Shown here: piece by piece, positions 1 through 11,180 of the stretch
Numbering within the stretch: the stretch's first letter is position 1
Layout of the letters: the number at the start of each line of letters is the position of its first letter
Program-made: the position numbers and the translations under genes
DNA from: Narthecium ossifragum
Taxonomy: Eukaryota > Streptophyta > Magnoliopsida > Dioscoreales > Nartheciaceae
Assembly: GCA_963920575.1 (NCBI GenBank)
Contig: OY986972.1
Location: 23,980,672-24,044,671, forward strand
Reading direction: 5' to 3'
Length of the DNA: 64,000 nt
Notes under the pieces: generated by a model
What the model was told of the DNA's origin: nothing
Seen by the model: only the letters and a program-made list of their open reading frames with translations
Databases searched by the model: none

Positions 1-1118
1 CATGCCAAGAGTGTTGACAATGTCAGCACTCAAATTTACACCCGCCTAAGGATTAGTGGTGCTTTGAACACCAGTGGGGCTGATTAGTGGTACTGCCATG
101 AGTCAGTTCCTTTTTGACATAAAGTGTAAGTGAGTTTAGTACACTTGATTAATAGAAAGTGAATCGTATTACAATTTAAGTATATACGCCCTTAAGAATT
201 TGTGGGCTTATTAAATACAAATAATGGTAGATATGGCAAGGGTTTAAGTTAATGCCAGTGCATAGATTGAGCTGGCTTGGTACTCGCTCACTTCAGTGAA
301 TGGTGGTGTGATCCATTTTCACACGGTGGATATAATGTGTGTCAATTGCAGTGAATGATATCAAAATTCATGTTCTTACTCGCACGTTGAATAATTGCAT
401 GAATGAATACGAATAAATTTGGGTAGTATTTAGTCTCGAGTGTTATATCCACCTAGGAAATGAATAGTTAAACTAACCGGTAGCTATTCTGGATAATAGT
501 ATGACTCGGTCATATGCCCATGTAGGTTGCAAGTGACATAATGCATGGCAAGAAAGTTGTTTGTTTGGAAAACATTGGCAAGAAAGTTGTTTGTTTGGAA
601 AACATGGCCTATATCCTCGTACAGATTAAGATTGTACATTAGTGCCAATGTTTGTAGATTGTGGTCAAATCAAGCTTAGTATAGGAAGTGGGTGTACTGC
701 ATGACAGTATATGCTTAATAGTGGCAACAATAGGGTTGGTGCTCACTTAAATTTTAGTTGTGTAAAGTACATGGCAAAAAGCATCATGATGCAATATTTA
801 GGTGTACTTTTGCTCAAGGAGTAAGTTCGCATATTACATGGGAAGTTTGGGGAACGACTTGAGGGTTAAGTTGGTTGGAGTTATATGCAAAGAATGCCAA
901 ATGGTGCGAAGACAGAAGTTGTCTATCCATTTCAGCAGTAAGTAGGTGTATTAAATGTCAATTGTGGTGAGTTCAATAATGATTCCGCACGGGCGAATCT
1001 CTATCGTCTGATTTCTGCAGCTTTTAAACCCGTGCTTCCCATTTGCCCCATAACAACTTGTCACGTTCCCAATGGAAAAGGATGAACACGAAATGGCTTG
1101 TTTCATGAGGTTGCCCCC
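1..1118. other. AT-rich non-coding DNA, left edge
   Basis: I see no exon with recognisable protein similarity here. If the gene that resumes at 2208 is intact, this stretch is intron; otherwise it is intergenic or transposon-derived. The only clear structure is the perfect 30-bp duplication listed separately. Confidence 0.5.
546..605. repeat. Perfect 30-bp tandem duplication
   Basis: A 30-base unit beginning TGGCAAGAAAGTTG is present twice head to tail with no mismatch (546-575 and 576-605). The identity points to a recent slippage or repair event. It has no coding meaning that I can see. Confidence 0.9.
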
Positions 1119-1121
1119 TAA

Positions 1122-1474
1122 GCCCCCGATTGGTTCGAGAATAGGTGGGGATAAGCCCCATTATCCCCTACTTTATCCCCAAACACTATTTCCTTATCCC
1201 AAACAATCATTACTTATTTATCTCCACTTTTCAAACAATAACTTTATTCTCACTCATTATCACCACCTTTTCTAACCCCAAAATTCATTATCCCCACTTA
1301 TCACTAAGCAATCATTACTGATTTATCTTCACTTTTCAATCATTACTCACTGTCCTCACGTTTTCTAACCCCAAAATCCCTTATCCCCACCTATCCCCAC
1401 TTTTTCTATTTATCCTCAAAATCCCTTATCTCCACTTACCGTCACTTTTTTCTATCCCCAAACCAAACGAGGGC
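1122..1474. mobile_element. Tourist-type (PIF/Harbinger) MITE
   Basis: The ends form an imperfect inverted repeat: the left end starts GCCCCCGATTGGTT and the reverse complement of the right end starts GCCCTCGTTTGGTT. It is flanked by the 3-bp duplication TAA (1119-1121 and 1475-1477), the usual PIF/Harbinger target. The 353-bp interior consists of variants of TTATCCCC and has no coding capacity. It is a non-autonomous element whose transposase would come from elsewhere. Confidence 0.75.
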
Positions 1475-2207
1475 TAATTGGCCAGGGTCCCATCCTTTGG
1501 GTTCTTTGGTCTAATCTCTCAATCAATCATGGTTATGCTGTCTTTCCTCGAAATACCATAATCGATTCTTTTGCTTTTTCCTTGGGCAAAGTTATGCGAT
1601 ATGCAATGGCTTGCTTGGCTCTGGATGATTGGTTATGAAGTACAACACTCCTATTTAATTGTTGTGATATACTGCTTTGTGATGAGGCCTGTTGTTTGTT
1701 CTTGATCTGTCCTAAAGTGAGGCCATAGTGAGTGTTCAACCAACTCTACATTGTTTTTCCCTTGGTACTTTAGAGATAATTTTTCCTAGTACAGTACTTT
1801 CAACACGTTTTTCTTTTGGTATCTTGGTCTTTTGTCTGAGAATTTTTTGTTTTTTGTACGGTTATTTTAAAGCAATTGTACATTGTTTGTGTCACTATGT
1901 AAGCATCCATGTTTTAAAGCAAAAGCACATTTTTTGTTTGAGAATTAAAAATCTTTTTGGCACTAGAATGCTATGAGTTTGCTCCTTACTCTTTATGTAA
2001 ACCATACTGTAGTAGAGTGTGAAGATGTCGGCTTGTTATTCAATTTCGTCTTAATGTCCATAATATGAGATTAGAGGTTTATGAAACTTCCTGTAATACT
2101 TGTCCTTTTAGTTAACTGTAGTTTGTTTGCTCGATGTTTTTTGTTTAATCTGTAAGCCTATATCTATATATTTGTTGTAATTAACTGCAATCTGTTTGTT
2201 CCTACAG

Positions 2208-3736
2208 GAATTCTGTGTTTGGTGGTGCGCGCCCACGGGAGCTTGTGAGTTGTGCATCTGTGATCTGTTTATTGTACTGATAACAAAATGAGTTGACCTA
2301 TCCCTGGCTAAAAAGTCCTAACTTTCTGTTTTTGTTTTCTTCTCTCTCCTACTCTTTGCATATATCGCTGAATTATGGAACTTTGTTAGGTGCTGAAGGA
2401 GAGAGGGATAGACGTCGTGGCTGCCAATAATATTGATGTCAAAGTATCAGCTGATAGGTAGGTATCTGTTGCTGGTTAACTTCAATGTTTTCTGGATTGA
2501 AACAAAAATTTGCAAAAAGATTTGGTATCTATCTCGAAATCATGTACCGCCATTGTTATGTAATTGTTATGGTGGACTTCAACTGATAGTTTTACTGTTC
2601 TGCATGGTTAAATATTTGAGTGAACCATTTGGAAGTTCCATATGAGTAATTCTGACTTTATAGTTTCACTAGGGATTCAAAGGCTATGAGCAGAAGAACT
2701 TGTGTCTTATGTTTCTTGTAGGTGTGACACTTGAGTTGTTGATAGTTGATGCTCTTGTTCTCATGTCTCTTTGGGATCATAGAGTTCATCTTGGTCCTTT
2801 TTTTCTGACAAGGGAAAGAGCCGATCATAAATCCCTTGTGTTAAACTTTTGTAAGTTGGTGGAAATATTTGTAATGTGCCTCAGAAGGCATATCAAGCGC
2901 TCCGCTTTGTTTGTTTTGGCTGTTATGGTTCTGCACTGAGCAATGGCCATCATCATGTCATGTAAATCTAGTTTGAATTCTTTCCTTGATACTGGCTGCT
3001 TGCTTGTCAAAAGACTGTTTCTATCATTATTTGATGGCCTTTTCTGGATGATATTTGATTTGAGGAACGTTTACATATAGGGATGATAGACTCTCTTGAC
3101 GCAGAATTCTGATCAAGTTCTCGAGCTCATCACAATCTCATATCTGAACATTGTTGCTGTAGATACTTAAATTAGCCACGCTGGTTAAGTTTCTTAGCTT
3201 GCAGTGCTTCTCTGAATATATTAACTGACCTTGTCTGGTGTGTTTGCTTATGAAGGGGTAAACAAGACATCCCAAAGACTGAATCAAAGCTGGTCGATTC
3301 TGGTCCTTCACCAAACCGACATGTTGAACGGGTAGAGAACTTTACTCATGAACCGAGGAGTGGGAGAGTTCTTGAGAGGAAAGATCACCGACCTGATCCT
3401 GAGAAAGTAGATGTGCAGCGAAATTCTTGGAAGAATGATAGCTGGAGGAGCACCAAGGATAGAGAGAAACCGCCAGAACAACGGCGCCCAGAGCCGGAGA
3501 CGTGGCGCAAGCCTGTTGAGGAACCAAAACCCGAAGGCCCTATTACACGTTTTGGAAAAGCAGCGTCCGCATTGGAGCTTGCCCAGGCATTCTCAAAGTC
3601 AGTTTCTGATACCAGCTCTGACAACCATACTGGCCCGAAGAGCCTGCCTGGTCGGGCTCAGTTGCCCTTCTCCCGTCTGACAGATAACCGGGAATTCCGT
3701 TCGGGTCCACCCAAAACACAAATCAATGGCTACTGA
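2208..3736 (+). CDS. 3' exons of an eIF4B-motif, translation-initiation-factor-like protein (5' part not found)
   Basis: Three exons join in phase: 2208-2244, 2390-2457 and 3256-3736, with donors gtgagt and gtaggt and canonical AG acceptors. The first two encode a short block with GGARPREL followed by VLKERGID, which resembles the ARPRE-VL-E-G motif of plant eIF4B and related initiation factors. The last exon is highly charged and low in complexity (many R, E, K, P). It ends in a conserved-looking FGKAASALELAQAFSKSVSD segment and a QINGY terminus. Disorder and charge suit an RNA- or ribosome-associated protein. About 195 residues are visible. I found no convincing upstream exon in bases 1-2207, so the start lies left of the window across a long intron, or the copy is 5'-truncated. 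The eIF4B-like label is from motif memory; the coding and splice structure is firmer. Confidence 0.65.
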
Positions 3737-4963
3737 TCAATCAAAAAGCAGATGGAATTGTTGTGGGCTTCATTATCTTCGGATGTTTGACCCTCGATTT
3801 GGGTGATCTATTTCATCTTACCTGTGTTCATCATCTGTTTCTCTTTTGTTTCACCTGGAAGTTAACGTGGTTTTCCTATACGAGGCAAGACGGCCGCTAG
3901 CTCAGGCCGCTTTATCGGCAAAAAACTGTAACTGTGGAAGTTATTAGATTCTTCAAGTGGTGATGGCTAAAGATGAATTATCTCCACCCTTGACTTGGGT
4001 GATTAATTCTACCCTTTGACTTGGTACATGGCTCCCAAGAAGATTTGGGTAATGTTGTGAATTGGTGAAATGTTGGTGTGGTGATGCTCATGATAGAGGA
4101 TGATTTCGAGTAGGACGCAGAGATGAACAAATAGGGAAATGATTCGGAAACAAATTATTTTTACCTTATTTTAGCTTTACGTTGTGTCATGTATGATGAG
4201 GTGAGCTTCTTTTAAGCGAGCAGTTGTTGCTGAGAGGCTGAGAAGCATGTCAGTTTGGATGAATTATTCCAGCTGTTGATAGACTCGCTCTTCGTCTTTT
4301 TTTTCTTTTGGTAAATCTTCATCTCTCTTGGGATTCATCAGATCCCCCTATCATATTTATCATTGCTCTTGGCTTGATGAGGTTTATAATTAAACAATGT
4401 GGTGTTGTTTTTTATTCCCTCATTCAAACTTTCTTATATATAGTTTTTCCCTTCCTTTTATATTGTGACAAACTAAGAACTATGCTGGCGATGGCGAGGA
4501 GGATGAGGCTGGTGTCTTTGGCGAGGCGTGGGATGAGATTAGCGGAGGAGTTTTTACGACGAGGCTGTCGGCGTATCGAGGCTATTTTATAGAAAAATAT
4601 GTATTAATCCCTGACACTGAGATTAAAAGTTTCAAATTGTACAATCCTGTTCATCAATCCAGCACCCAAGAGAAATAGGAAAAAACTACAAAAGAAAATA
4701 AATGGGTTCTTTGCATATATATATATAGGCCTAGAAACATACAAGATTACATGTATAAGCCTGAAATCTGGCATACATTATTATATGTTTAGGCCTATAA
4801 AATAAATACACCAAGCTTGAACTAGAATAAGAAGTTCGGCACGATCATTGCCGGCACCATCATCGGAGCCGAGAATTTCCTGTGGAAAAGGAAACATAAT
4901 CATAAGATAACTATTGTTGTTAAAAAAAAAACAGAAGATATTTGAGCGGAAAAACTTCATTGA
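3737..4963. other. 3' flank of the preceding gene and intergenic DNA
   Basis: This holds the likely 3' UTR of the eIF4B-motif gene and then AT-rich DNA. An open stretch at about 4470-4677 can be read in frame on the plus strand and is acidic, but it has no start codon context or family resemblance that I can defend. No gene is called. Confidence 0.5.
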
Positions 4964-5430
4964 TGTTCAACTAAATCAGTCAACTATGATCCTACGCCGG
5001 ATGTGGTACAACTTGTTAGAGAAATATGGTCCTACGTCTTAGATTTTTCTTCGATCTTGTTTTCTCACGTGCCAAGATCATGCAACGCACGTATGGATAG
5101 TATTGCTCACATATGTAAGGGCTTGTTTGGCAGCCTTGGATCCGCTGGGATCCAAGGGATGGGGATGCGTGGATCCTGGATGGGATCCGCGCGTTTGGAT
5201 TGGCGTTTCTGGGATCCCATTTTCGACGTCCACTCTTCCCGAGCGGACGTCGTTTTTGGAATCCACGGGGCGGATTCCGGATTCCGGATCCCGCGGATTC
5301 CGGATCCCGCGGATTTCGGATCCCGCGGATTCCGGATCCGCCCCTTGGCCAAAGAGACCCTAAGCGTGCTGGGACATGCTTCTCCTGGCTCAGTGGTGAT
5401 GGCGTGGAGGTTTTGAATTTACTCATGTAA
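4964..5430 (+). pseudogene. RNase H-like (RVT_3) domain relic, split by a MITE
   Basis: Plus-strand codons from about 4964 encode a piece containing LVREIWSYVLDFS and VPRSCNARMDSIAHI. This resembles the C-terminal part of the plant RNase H-like domain found in LINE-type retrotransposons and stand-alone RVT_3 genes, where a VPR.CN..AD.LA.. motif is typical. The frame is broken at 5119 by a 242-bp MITE. If the MITE and one TAA copy are mentally removed, the same frame runs on for about 22 codons to a stop at 5428-5430. No N-terminal catalytic part or start is present, so this is a fragment. Confidence 0.6.
5119..5360. mobile_element. Tourist-type MITE with GGATCC-rich core
   Basis: The 242-bp element starts GGGCTTGTTTGGC and ends GCCAAAGAGACCC, which are imperfect inverted copies. 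The duplication TAA flanks it at 5116-5118 and 5361-5363, as expected for PIF/Harbinger. The right half is a short tandem array built on an 18-bp unit, GGATCCCGCGGATTCCGG. The array gives open reading frames in several frames; these are artefacts of the repeat. Confidence 0.85.
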
Positions 5431-6060
5431 CCTGTAACTAGCCTAATGGTTGAACTCAGAGAAAAAAAAATCAATCAACAATGATCGAGACGGACTATGA
5501 TTTTAGCTGTCAAATAGGCCCCAGGATGGTGTGTCAAGCATAGCTTTAATTGGTGGGTTGAGTCATTCATAAGTCTTATCTCAATTTCTCAACAATCGGA
5601 CATCGTGGTTTACTCACCTATCTCAATTATTGAGACAATGAGATTAAGCTCATTATTGAGCAAAGAAGATAAAAAAGTTTTCTTATGAACATTCGTTTGG
5701 TGTGACTATTTGGACAATTATTCTCAACTTTTTTTTAGCCAATACTCTTAACGATAACGTTAGTTGATTTCTTATTCATCAATCTTATAAAGAGGCATCA
5801 ATTGGATTGCTTTACATTTAACGGTGATATTGTGTTCAATCTATTGGAGTCTTGGATATGAAAATTAATCCAAATCACTATGAACAGCATGAATATTTTG
5901 TGTGTTTTTCTTGTGATTAAAAGATATCTTGGTTGTTTAATTCTATAAGAATCAAATGGCTTTTAATTACAACTAACCCTTCTTATCATGAACTAGGATG
6001 GCACTTTCGTAGTTAACTCAAAGATAAATGGCAATAAGATAACATATGGATAGAGAGAGC
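5431..6060. other. AT-rich intergenic DNA
   Basis: I see no gene. A 3' exon of the minus-strand gene at 6061-6369 could in principle lie here, but I could not find one. Confidence 0.5.
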
Positions 6061-6369
6061 TCACCGGAGGTCATCTCTGTTCCCGCCTGAGAAGATCTTG
6101 GGCGTGGATCTCTGCTTCGGCGGTCGGGATCTGACGACGCGATTGCTCTTCACGGAGGAGGCGGCGACGCCGTTCTCGTAGATGGCGCTGAGAGTTGGCC
6201 TCCAGCGCGTCGGCCATCCCAGCGTGGCTTTTCTCGCGGGCTTCTCCGGTTCGTTGTTCGGCTGCGACGGCGGCACGGAGAGGTAGTCGGCCGGTTGCGG
6301 CAGCTCGTCGTCGTCCGGCGCCGGCCGGCATACTCTGCCGGTGCATGGAATGAGCTCCAGGAGTCTCAT
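6061..6369 (-). CDS. Small plant-specific protein of unknown function (possibly only its first exon)
   Basis: A GC-rich minus-strand frame starts at ATG 6369 and gives 102 residues. It begins MRLLELIPCTGRVCRPAP, followed by a proline-rich stretch and then a WRPTLSAIYENG segment near residue 56. I associate this arrangement (MxLLxLxPCxGRV, then WRPxLSxI) with an uncharacterised family of small, basic plant proteins. The frame ends ...DDLR-TGA, but the bases there read CCG followed by GTGAGC, a good splice donor. The true protein may therefore continue in another exon. A TATA box sits about 45 bp upstream and a four-copy repeat lies behind it. Function unknown. Confidence 0.6.
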   Translation of the reverse strand: MRLLELIPCTGRVCRPAPDDDELPQPADYLSVPPSQPNNEPEKPARKATLGWPTRWRPTLSAIYENGVAASSVKSNRVVRSRPPKQRSTPKIFSGGNRDDLR

Positions 6370-6414
6370 CCTGGCGACTTGTATGTTACTGGCCGGTTGG
6401 CTCCTCCTCGTGTG

Positions 6415-6422
6415 TATTTATA
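6415..6422 (-). promoter_or_regulatory. TATA box of the small minus-strand gene
   Basis: Read on the minus strand this is TATAAATA, about 45 bp upstream of the ATG at 6369. That leaves room for a very short 5' UTR. Confidence 0.5.
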
Positions 6423-6469
6423 AAGAGAGAAAAGGACCGTCACAGTAATATTAAGTACCGTGAGGGTTT

Positions 6470-6902
6470 TCTTCTATTTTATGTTTCTTTGGTGAGTTGT
6501 CTGTAATAATAACTAATTTCGAGTGCCGAACAGCAAATATTGCATCCTCGTAGCAGTGACCAATAATTTTCTCAGGGGTTTTACCATATTTTAATTTTCT
6601 CTTGTGAGTTGTCTGTAATAATAACTAATTTCGAGTGCCGAAGAGCAAATATTATTATATTACATGATTACATCCGTGTAAAACTGCGACCAATAATTCA
6701 TAGGGGTTCTCCGAGATTTTAATTTTCTTTTGTGATTTGACTGTAAAATAACTAATTTCGAGCGCCGAACAACAAATATTACATCCTCGTAACAGTGACC
6801 AATAATTCATTAGGGGGTTCTCTGATATTTTAATTTTTTTTGTTTAGTTGTCTGTACTAATAACTAATTTGGAGTGCCGAACAGCAAATATTACATCCTC
6901 CA
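6470..6902. repeat. Four-copy imperfect tandem repeat (unit about 110-130 bp) in an upstream region
   Basis: A unit containing GAGTTGTCTGTAATAATAAC, then CGAGTGCCGAACAGCAAATA, then a CAGTGACCAATAATT block recurs four times, at about 6475, 6590, 6720 and 6830; the last copy is partial. Copies differ by substitutions and small indels. The array begins about 100 bp upstream of the minus-strand gene ending at 6369, so it lies in that gene's promoter. CCAAT occurs in several copies (within GACCAATAAT). Confidence 0.85.
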
Positions 6903-7739
6903 AACATAGGCAAATAGATTTAAACAAGATAATTAAACTCAATCTGATAGAAGTAAAATATATTGTGTATTTATTGCGTATCGGTAGTAAATTATAATCC
7001 GGCTCCGTTTGATTTTGTGTTGTGTTTTTTATGACCGTGATGTGGCGTGGTGTGTTTGTAAACTATGATGAGGTACAGTACATTAACGGCTTAACAAGAT
7101 TCAAAAAGTATGCATTTGCCGGCTGACGGATGGCTAGAATAAAAGAATAGGCCTTGAGCTTAAAAGAAAATGATTAGACAGTAATAATCTTCTTATCTTT
7201 TGTAGTTGCTGACTAAGTAAAGCATGATTTATGGAATATTAATTCAAACTATAATTATTGGATAATTTTTTTTTTTTTATGAACTGTACAAATATGTTAG
7301 GAAGACGATTAAATACTGGAGCCGGCTGCTATATTGTGAAAAACCGCCCGCCATATTGGTATTTGCATTTGGCCTCCTCCATTATTGAATTCTGTTGAAA
7401 AAATGTTAACAATTGGACATGGTGGTTTCACCTGAAGCAGAGCTCCCTCATCTTATGATAATATTTTGAACCGAAGGAATTTAATTGGCCAATCAAAGAT
7501 AATTTTTTCATGCAGTCTATTTCGATTTAGAATAACAATGTTTCATTTTAATTTTCTAAACTGAAGTTTAGTGGCTAATGAACACAGGGGGGGGTTTGCA
7601 AAAGAAAAAAACAATAAGATCAGAGGGGGCCGGATGCAAATGCCAATAGAACTCTTCTTTTTCTCAATCTAGTTCTAATAGAGGGGGATATTCACAAAGA
7701 AACCCCTCTATCAAACTTTGCTTTCCTTGCAATTTCTAC
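6903..7739. other. AT-rich intergenic DNA
   Basis: No gene, repeat family or regulatory site that I can support. There are homopolymer runs at about 7267-7277 and 7586-7592. Confidence 0.5.
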
Positions 7740-8325
7740 AGGCATGATAGCCTTTCAAGAAGGCATACAGCCATACAGGGCTCTCCATCAATGGCATCTT
7801 AAAACTCATGAGAGAGTTGTTGCTGTTGATGAACAGAAACGTTTCGTTCCATGTGGCAATTGATCTTTGAGGAGGACCAACTTACTTGTTTTCCACAACC
7901 TCTCGTCCTGCAACTTGGCAAATATCTAGCTTCCATACATACAACTAGTGGTGGTTGCATGTGTGCCAAGAGACCTCATCCATGTCCACAAGCAAGGAGG
8001 AAGGCTTACTTCTCATATACACACACACACCTGTTAGACCCACGTAGATGAATGCTGCAGCTCTGACGAGACAGGCATTTAAGAGCATTGATCCAGATAG
8101 AGCTATGGCAACAATGGCCGCAATGAGTCACTGGCCTCTTCCATATATTGCTTCTCCGCCAGGTATTCTCATGTGTACTTAATGCCATGTCTGCAAAATC
8201 TAAGTTGTATATTCTTTGCTGGCAGATAAGTTTGAGAGGTAGCTGTTCAATGTACAGGAGATGATTGGCCCAGATTTAGCCACCTATATTCCAGATGGAG
8301 GGGATACATTTGATGGTCTGTGGAT
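7740..8325 (+). pseudogene. Degraded exon fragments of an unidentified gene
   Basis: Three plus-strand pieces read like coding sequence. About 7741-7863 encodes 40 codons containing EGIQPYRALHQWHLKTHE and ends in a stop. About 8049-8164 encodes a piece starting MNAAALTRQAFKSIDPDRAM, with a gtattc donor after ASPP. About 8226-8323 encodes FNVQEMIGPDLATYIPDGGD. The last is preceded by an in-frame TAG between KFER and LFN. Composition and codon use look exonic, but I do not recognise the family. The internal stop argues for a relic. These could also be chance frames. Confidence 0.3.
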
Positions 8326-9884
8326 GAGTCATGTCATTCTCTTGCTGTCTGATTCTTTTGATTTAAGACTGGATAATTGACCTTTATCTGCAATTTTCTT
8401 GAAGAGTCATGAACAATTAAACTATATGATGATCATATGCACTTGCATTTGGTCCATATATGTTATATTACATGCACTTGTATCATTCTCTTTTATTCCT
8501 CTATTGATCAGCAAGCATAGACTAATATCTATGAAGCATGTATGTTGCTCTTCTGACTTGAATCTTTCTTCTTCTATGCAGCTTTATCAACTTGAAAGGA
8601 TTGTTGCATAGTACTGGAAGAACAACTGTTTCAAATGGCCCCCAAATTTTGACAATAGTCATCAGCTTTCAACTTTTCTATAGTTAATTCATTACTACCT
8701 CTTGTTTGACCCCATAAGAGGTACTTGTGCATTCTCAAGAGTGTAATCTATCAGCTAGCTCTCTTTTTTTAGGAAGAGGCGGCGCCCCTTTTGCTCTGTC
8801 ACAAACATGCTTCACATGAATCTAATGGCTTGCTAGCTAGTGGCAAATTGAGAGACTCAATAGCTATCAATCTTTTCTATAAAGGTCTTGCACCACTGCT
8901 ATAGTGGAGATGGATATGGATGAAATATATAATTTTCTCATTCATGAAAGCTTCTTTGATTATCTGTGAGGAAGTGAGTGAATCACTAGGATTAGAAGAT
9001 ATTGTTTGCTCTTATCTTTTCTTGATGCGCTACTACTAGCTAGGAAAAGCAAGTTGGATGGTTGGGAGAAGATTTGATGACATGGCTCGATCGAGCTAGA
9101 CTTTTTGTTGCTTTCTAGTTGTTAATTAGGACATGATTGAAGGCCCTTTGGCCAACTTCTCAGGAGCCCGGCCGGCCACGTAATTCGTTAACTTCGCACC
9201 TGACAAGATCTTGATTTAGTGGGTGATCATATCTTTCTTTTTATTGAGTTTGAAAGCTACATATGATTTGATAATGCGAAGATTGGTTATTCGCTGTATA
9301 TGGAGTGACAAAGAAAGTGAGGTGTTCCATAGCTTGAGTTTGGAAAGGGTATCTTTGAGAGAAAATATGAAGTCCCTCGTTCCTATCGACTTAAGCTTTT
9401 GAGTTCAAGGACTGAGTTAAACATGATATCAGAGCAGAGACTGGGAATTTAAATCTAGCTTAGCGTACTTCTGGACACTTTTCACTTACAATTGCATGGG
9501 CCATTGGGCCTAGTACAAGATACACAAGGGATCTAGAGGGCCAAGCTTGTGAAGGCATAGAGTTGGGCCAGCCATTAGAATCTCTCAGCCATCACAAACG
9601 TATGGGCCTGGTACACCTCTTCTCGCTGAAGCTAAAAAACACCACCATATCCCTTTGAGCATTCCAAGACCCTACACCATTCCACCATCTCTGCAACACC
9701 ATACGCCCCTCTTCTCTGGCTAAAAACCCTAATCCTTACCCATCCAACCACATTCTTCCACGTGTCCATCACCCCCAAATCCACACCTCACAATTGCCCA
9801 TGCTCCATGCACGTGAACAAGCACAGAGGAAAACCCTAGCAACTCTTCCTTCCTCTCTTTCTCTCTCTTCTCTATTTGCTAGCC
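8326..9884. other. Upstream region and 5' UTR of the GRAS gene
   Basis: No gene. The last 250 bp become CT-rich, with a pyrimidine tract CTCTTTCTCTCTCTTCTCT just before the GRAS start, typical of plant 5' UTRs. No TATA box stands out. Confidence 0.5.
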
Positions 9885-11180
9885 ATGAAAGCAGAGAACC
9901 CTAACCCTAACCTCTTCGCCAGCAGCCCTAAGGGTCCCCTCTCTGGTGTCCTAAATGGAACTCTAGGGAGCTTCGACGGCCCCAGCTGCATCGAGAAGCT
10001 CCTTCTCCGCTGCGCCGGTGCACTGGAGAGAAACGACGCTACCCTAGCTCAGCAAGTCATGTGGGTGCTCAACAACGTAGCCTCTTCCAATGGCGATGCC
10101 AACCAGAGGCTCACTTCCTGGTTTCTTAGGGCACTCATGTCCAGGGCATCTAGGGTATGCCCTACAGCCATGAGCTTCCAGGACTCCGCGACCACCGCCA
10201 CCGCCGCGATGAAGGCTCGGCCGATGGCCATCACCAAGCTCGCCGGATACGTCGATCTCACCCCGTGGCACCGGTTCGGCTTCTGCGCATCCAATGGCGC
10301 CATCTACAAGGCCATCCAGGGGCACACTAAGGTCCATATCCTGGACTTCGGCATCACACACTGCATGCAGTGGCCGACCCTCATCGATGCGCTATCCAAA
10401 AGGCCGGAAGGCGCTCCGGCGCTCCGGATCACCGTGCCGGCGGCGAGGCCGCAGGTGCCGCCTTTGCTCAACGTCCCTATAGAAGAAGTTGGTGTTCGCC
10501 TTGCAAACTTTGCCAAGTCTCGCGATATGCTCTTCGAGTTCAATGTCATCAAGTCTAGTACTGACGGCTTAGAGAATATTTCGACCTTTTGCCAAGAATT
10601 GGGTCCTTCCTCATTGGGTCTCAAAGACGATGAGACCCTTGTGGTCAATTGCCAGAGCTGGCTCCGGTACTTGCCGGATGAGCCGGCGGGGGCTGCTGGA
10701 GACCCTTCTTCGAGAGACTGGTTTCTCGACTTCATTCAAGGTCTGAACCCTTGCATCGTCACGATCACAGACGAAGACTCCGACTTGGATTCGCCGAGCC
10801 TCGCTTCGAGAACAATGGCATGCTTCAACTACCTATGGATACCTTTCGATGCACTCGAAACCTTCTTCCCCAAGGACAGCCCTCAGAGGATGGAGAACGA
10901 GGCCGACGTGGGCCAGAAGATCGAGAACATCATCGGCTTCGATGGAGCTCAGAGGATAGAGAGGTCGGAATCCGGCGTGAAACTAGCCAGGAGGATGAAG
11001 GGAGTTGGCTTTGCTAGTGTTCCTTTCGCCGAAGAGACAGTGAGAGAGGTGAAGAGTTTGTTAGATGAGCATGCAAGTGGCTGGGGGATGAAGAGAGAGG
11101 AGGACATGTTGGTGCTCACATGGAAGGGGCATAGCTCCGTGTTTACAACAGCATGGGCTCCAAATGGATTCAAAGGATAA
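9885..11180 (+). CDS. SCL32: GRAS-family transcription regulator, SCARECROW-LIKE 32 type
   Basis: An intronless 431-codon gene. GRAS proteins are nuclear regulators that usually act with DNA-binding partners. The N-terminus is very short, so almost the whole protein is GRAS domain. Leucine-rich region I starts near residue 34 (CIEKLLLRCAGALERND). A VHIID-type motif, VHILDFG, is near residue 149 and is followed by HCMQWPTLIDAL. A PFYRE-like segment, IPFDALETFFP, follows near residue 320. The SAW region is at about residue 399 (GWG, then W in VLTWKGH and W near the end). This compact form with FGITHCMQWP is what I know from SCL32 (Arabidopsis At3g49950). ATG at 9885 was chosen: it follows the CT-rich leader directly and has no in-frame upstream ATG. 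The family is secure; the subfamily is from motif memory. Confidence 0.92.
   Translation: MKAENPNPNLFASSPKGPLSGVLNGTLGSFDGPSCIEKLLLRCAGALERNDATLAQQVMWVLNNVASSNGDANQRLTSWFLRALMSRASRVCPTAMSFQDSATTATAAMKARPMAITKLAGYVDLTPWHRFGFCASNGAIYKAIQGHTKVHILDFGITHCMQWPTLIDALSKRPEGAPALRITVPAARPQVPPLLNVPIEEVGVRLANFAKSRDMLFEFNVIKSSTDGLENISTFCQELGPSSLGLKDDETLVVNCQSWLRYLPDEPAGAAGDPSSRDWFLDFIQGLNPCIVTITDEDSDLDSPSLASRTMACFNYLWIPFDALETFFPKDSPQRMENEADVGQKIENIIGFDGAQRIERSESGVKLARRMKGVGFASVPFAEETVREVKSLLDEHASGWGMKREEDMLVLTWKGHSSVFTTAWAPNGFKG

Noticed and set aside
4470..4677. Acidic plus-strand open stretch (GDGEEDEAGVFGEAWDEISG)
   Set aside because: No start codon in context, no splice partners and no family match; probably chance.
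5003..5474. Several frames of 60-150 codons on both strands
   Set aside because: Most arise from the GGATCCCGCGGATTCC array in the Tourist MITE; only the short RNase H-like piece has meaning.
10304..10735. Minus-strand frame of 143 codons
   Set aside because: Antisense shadow of the GRAS coding region; no family resemblance.
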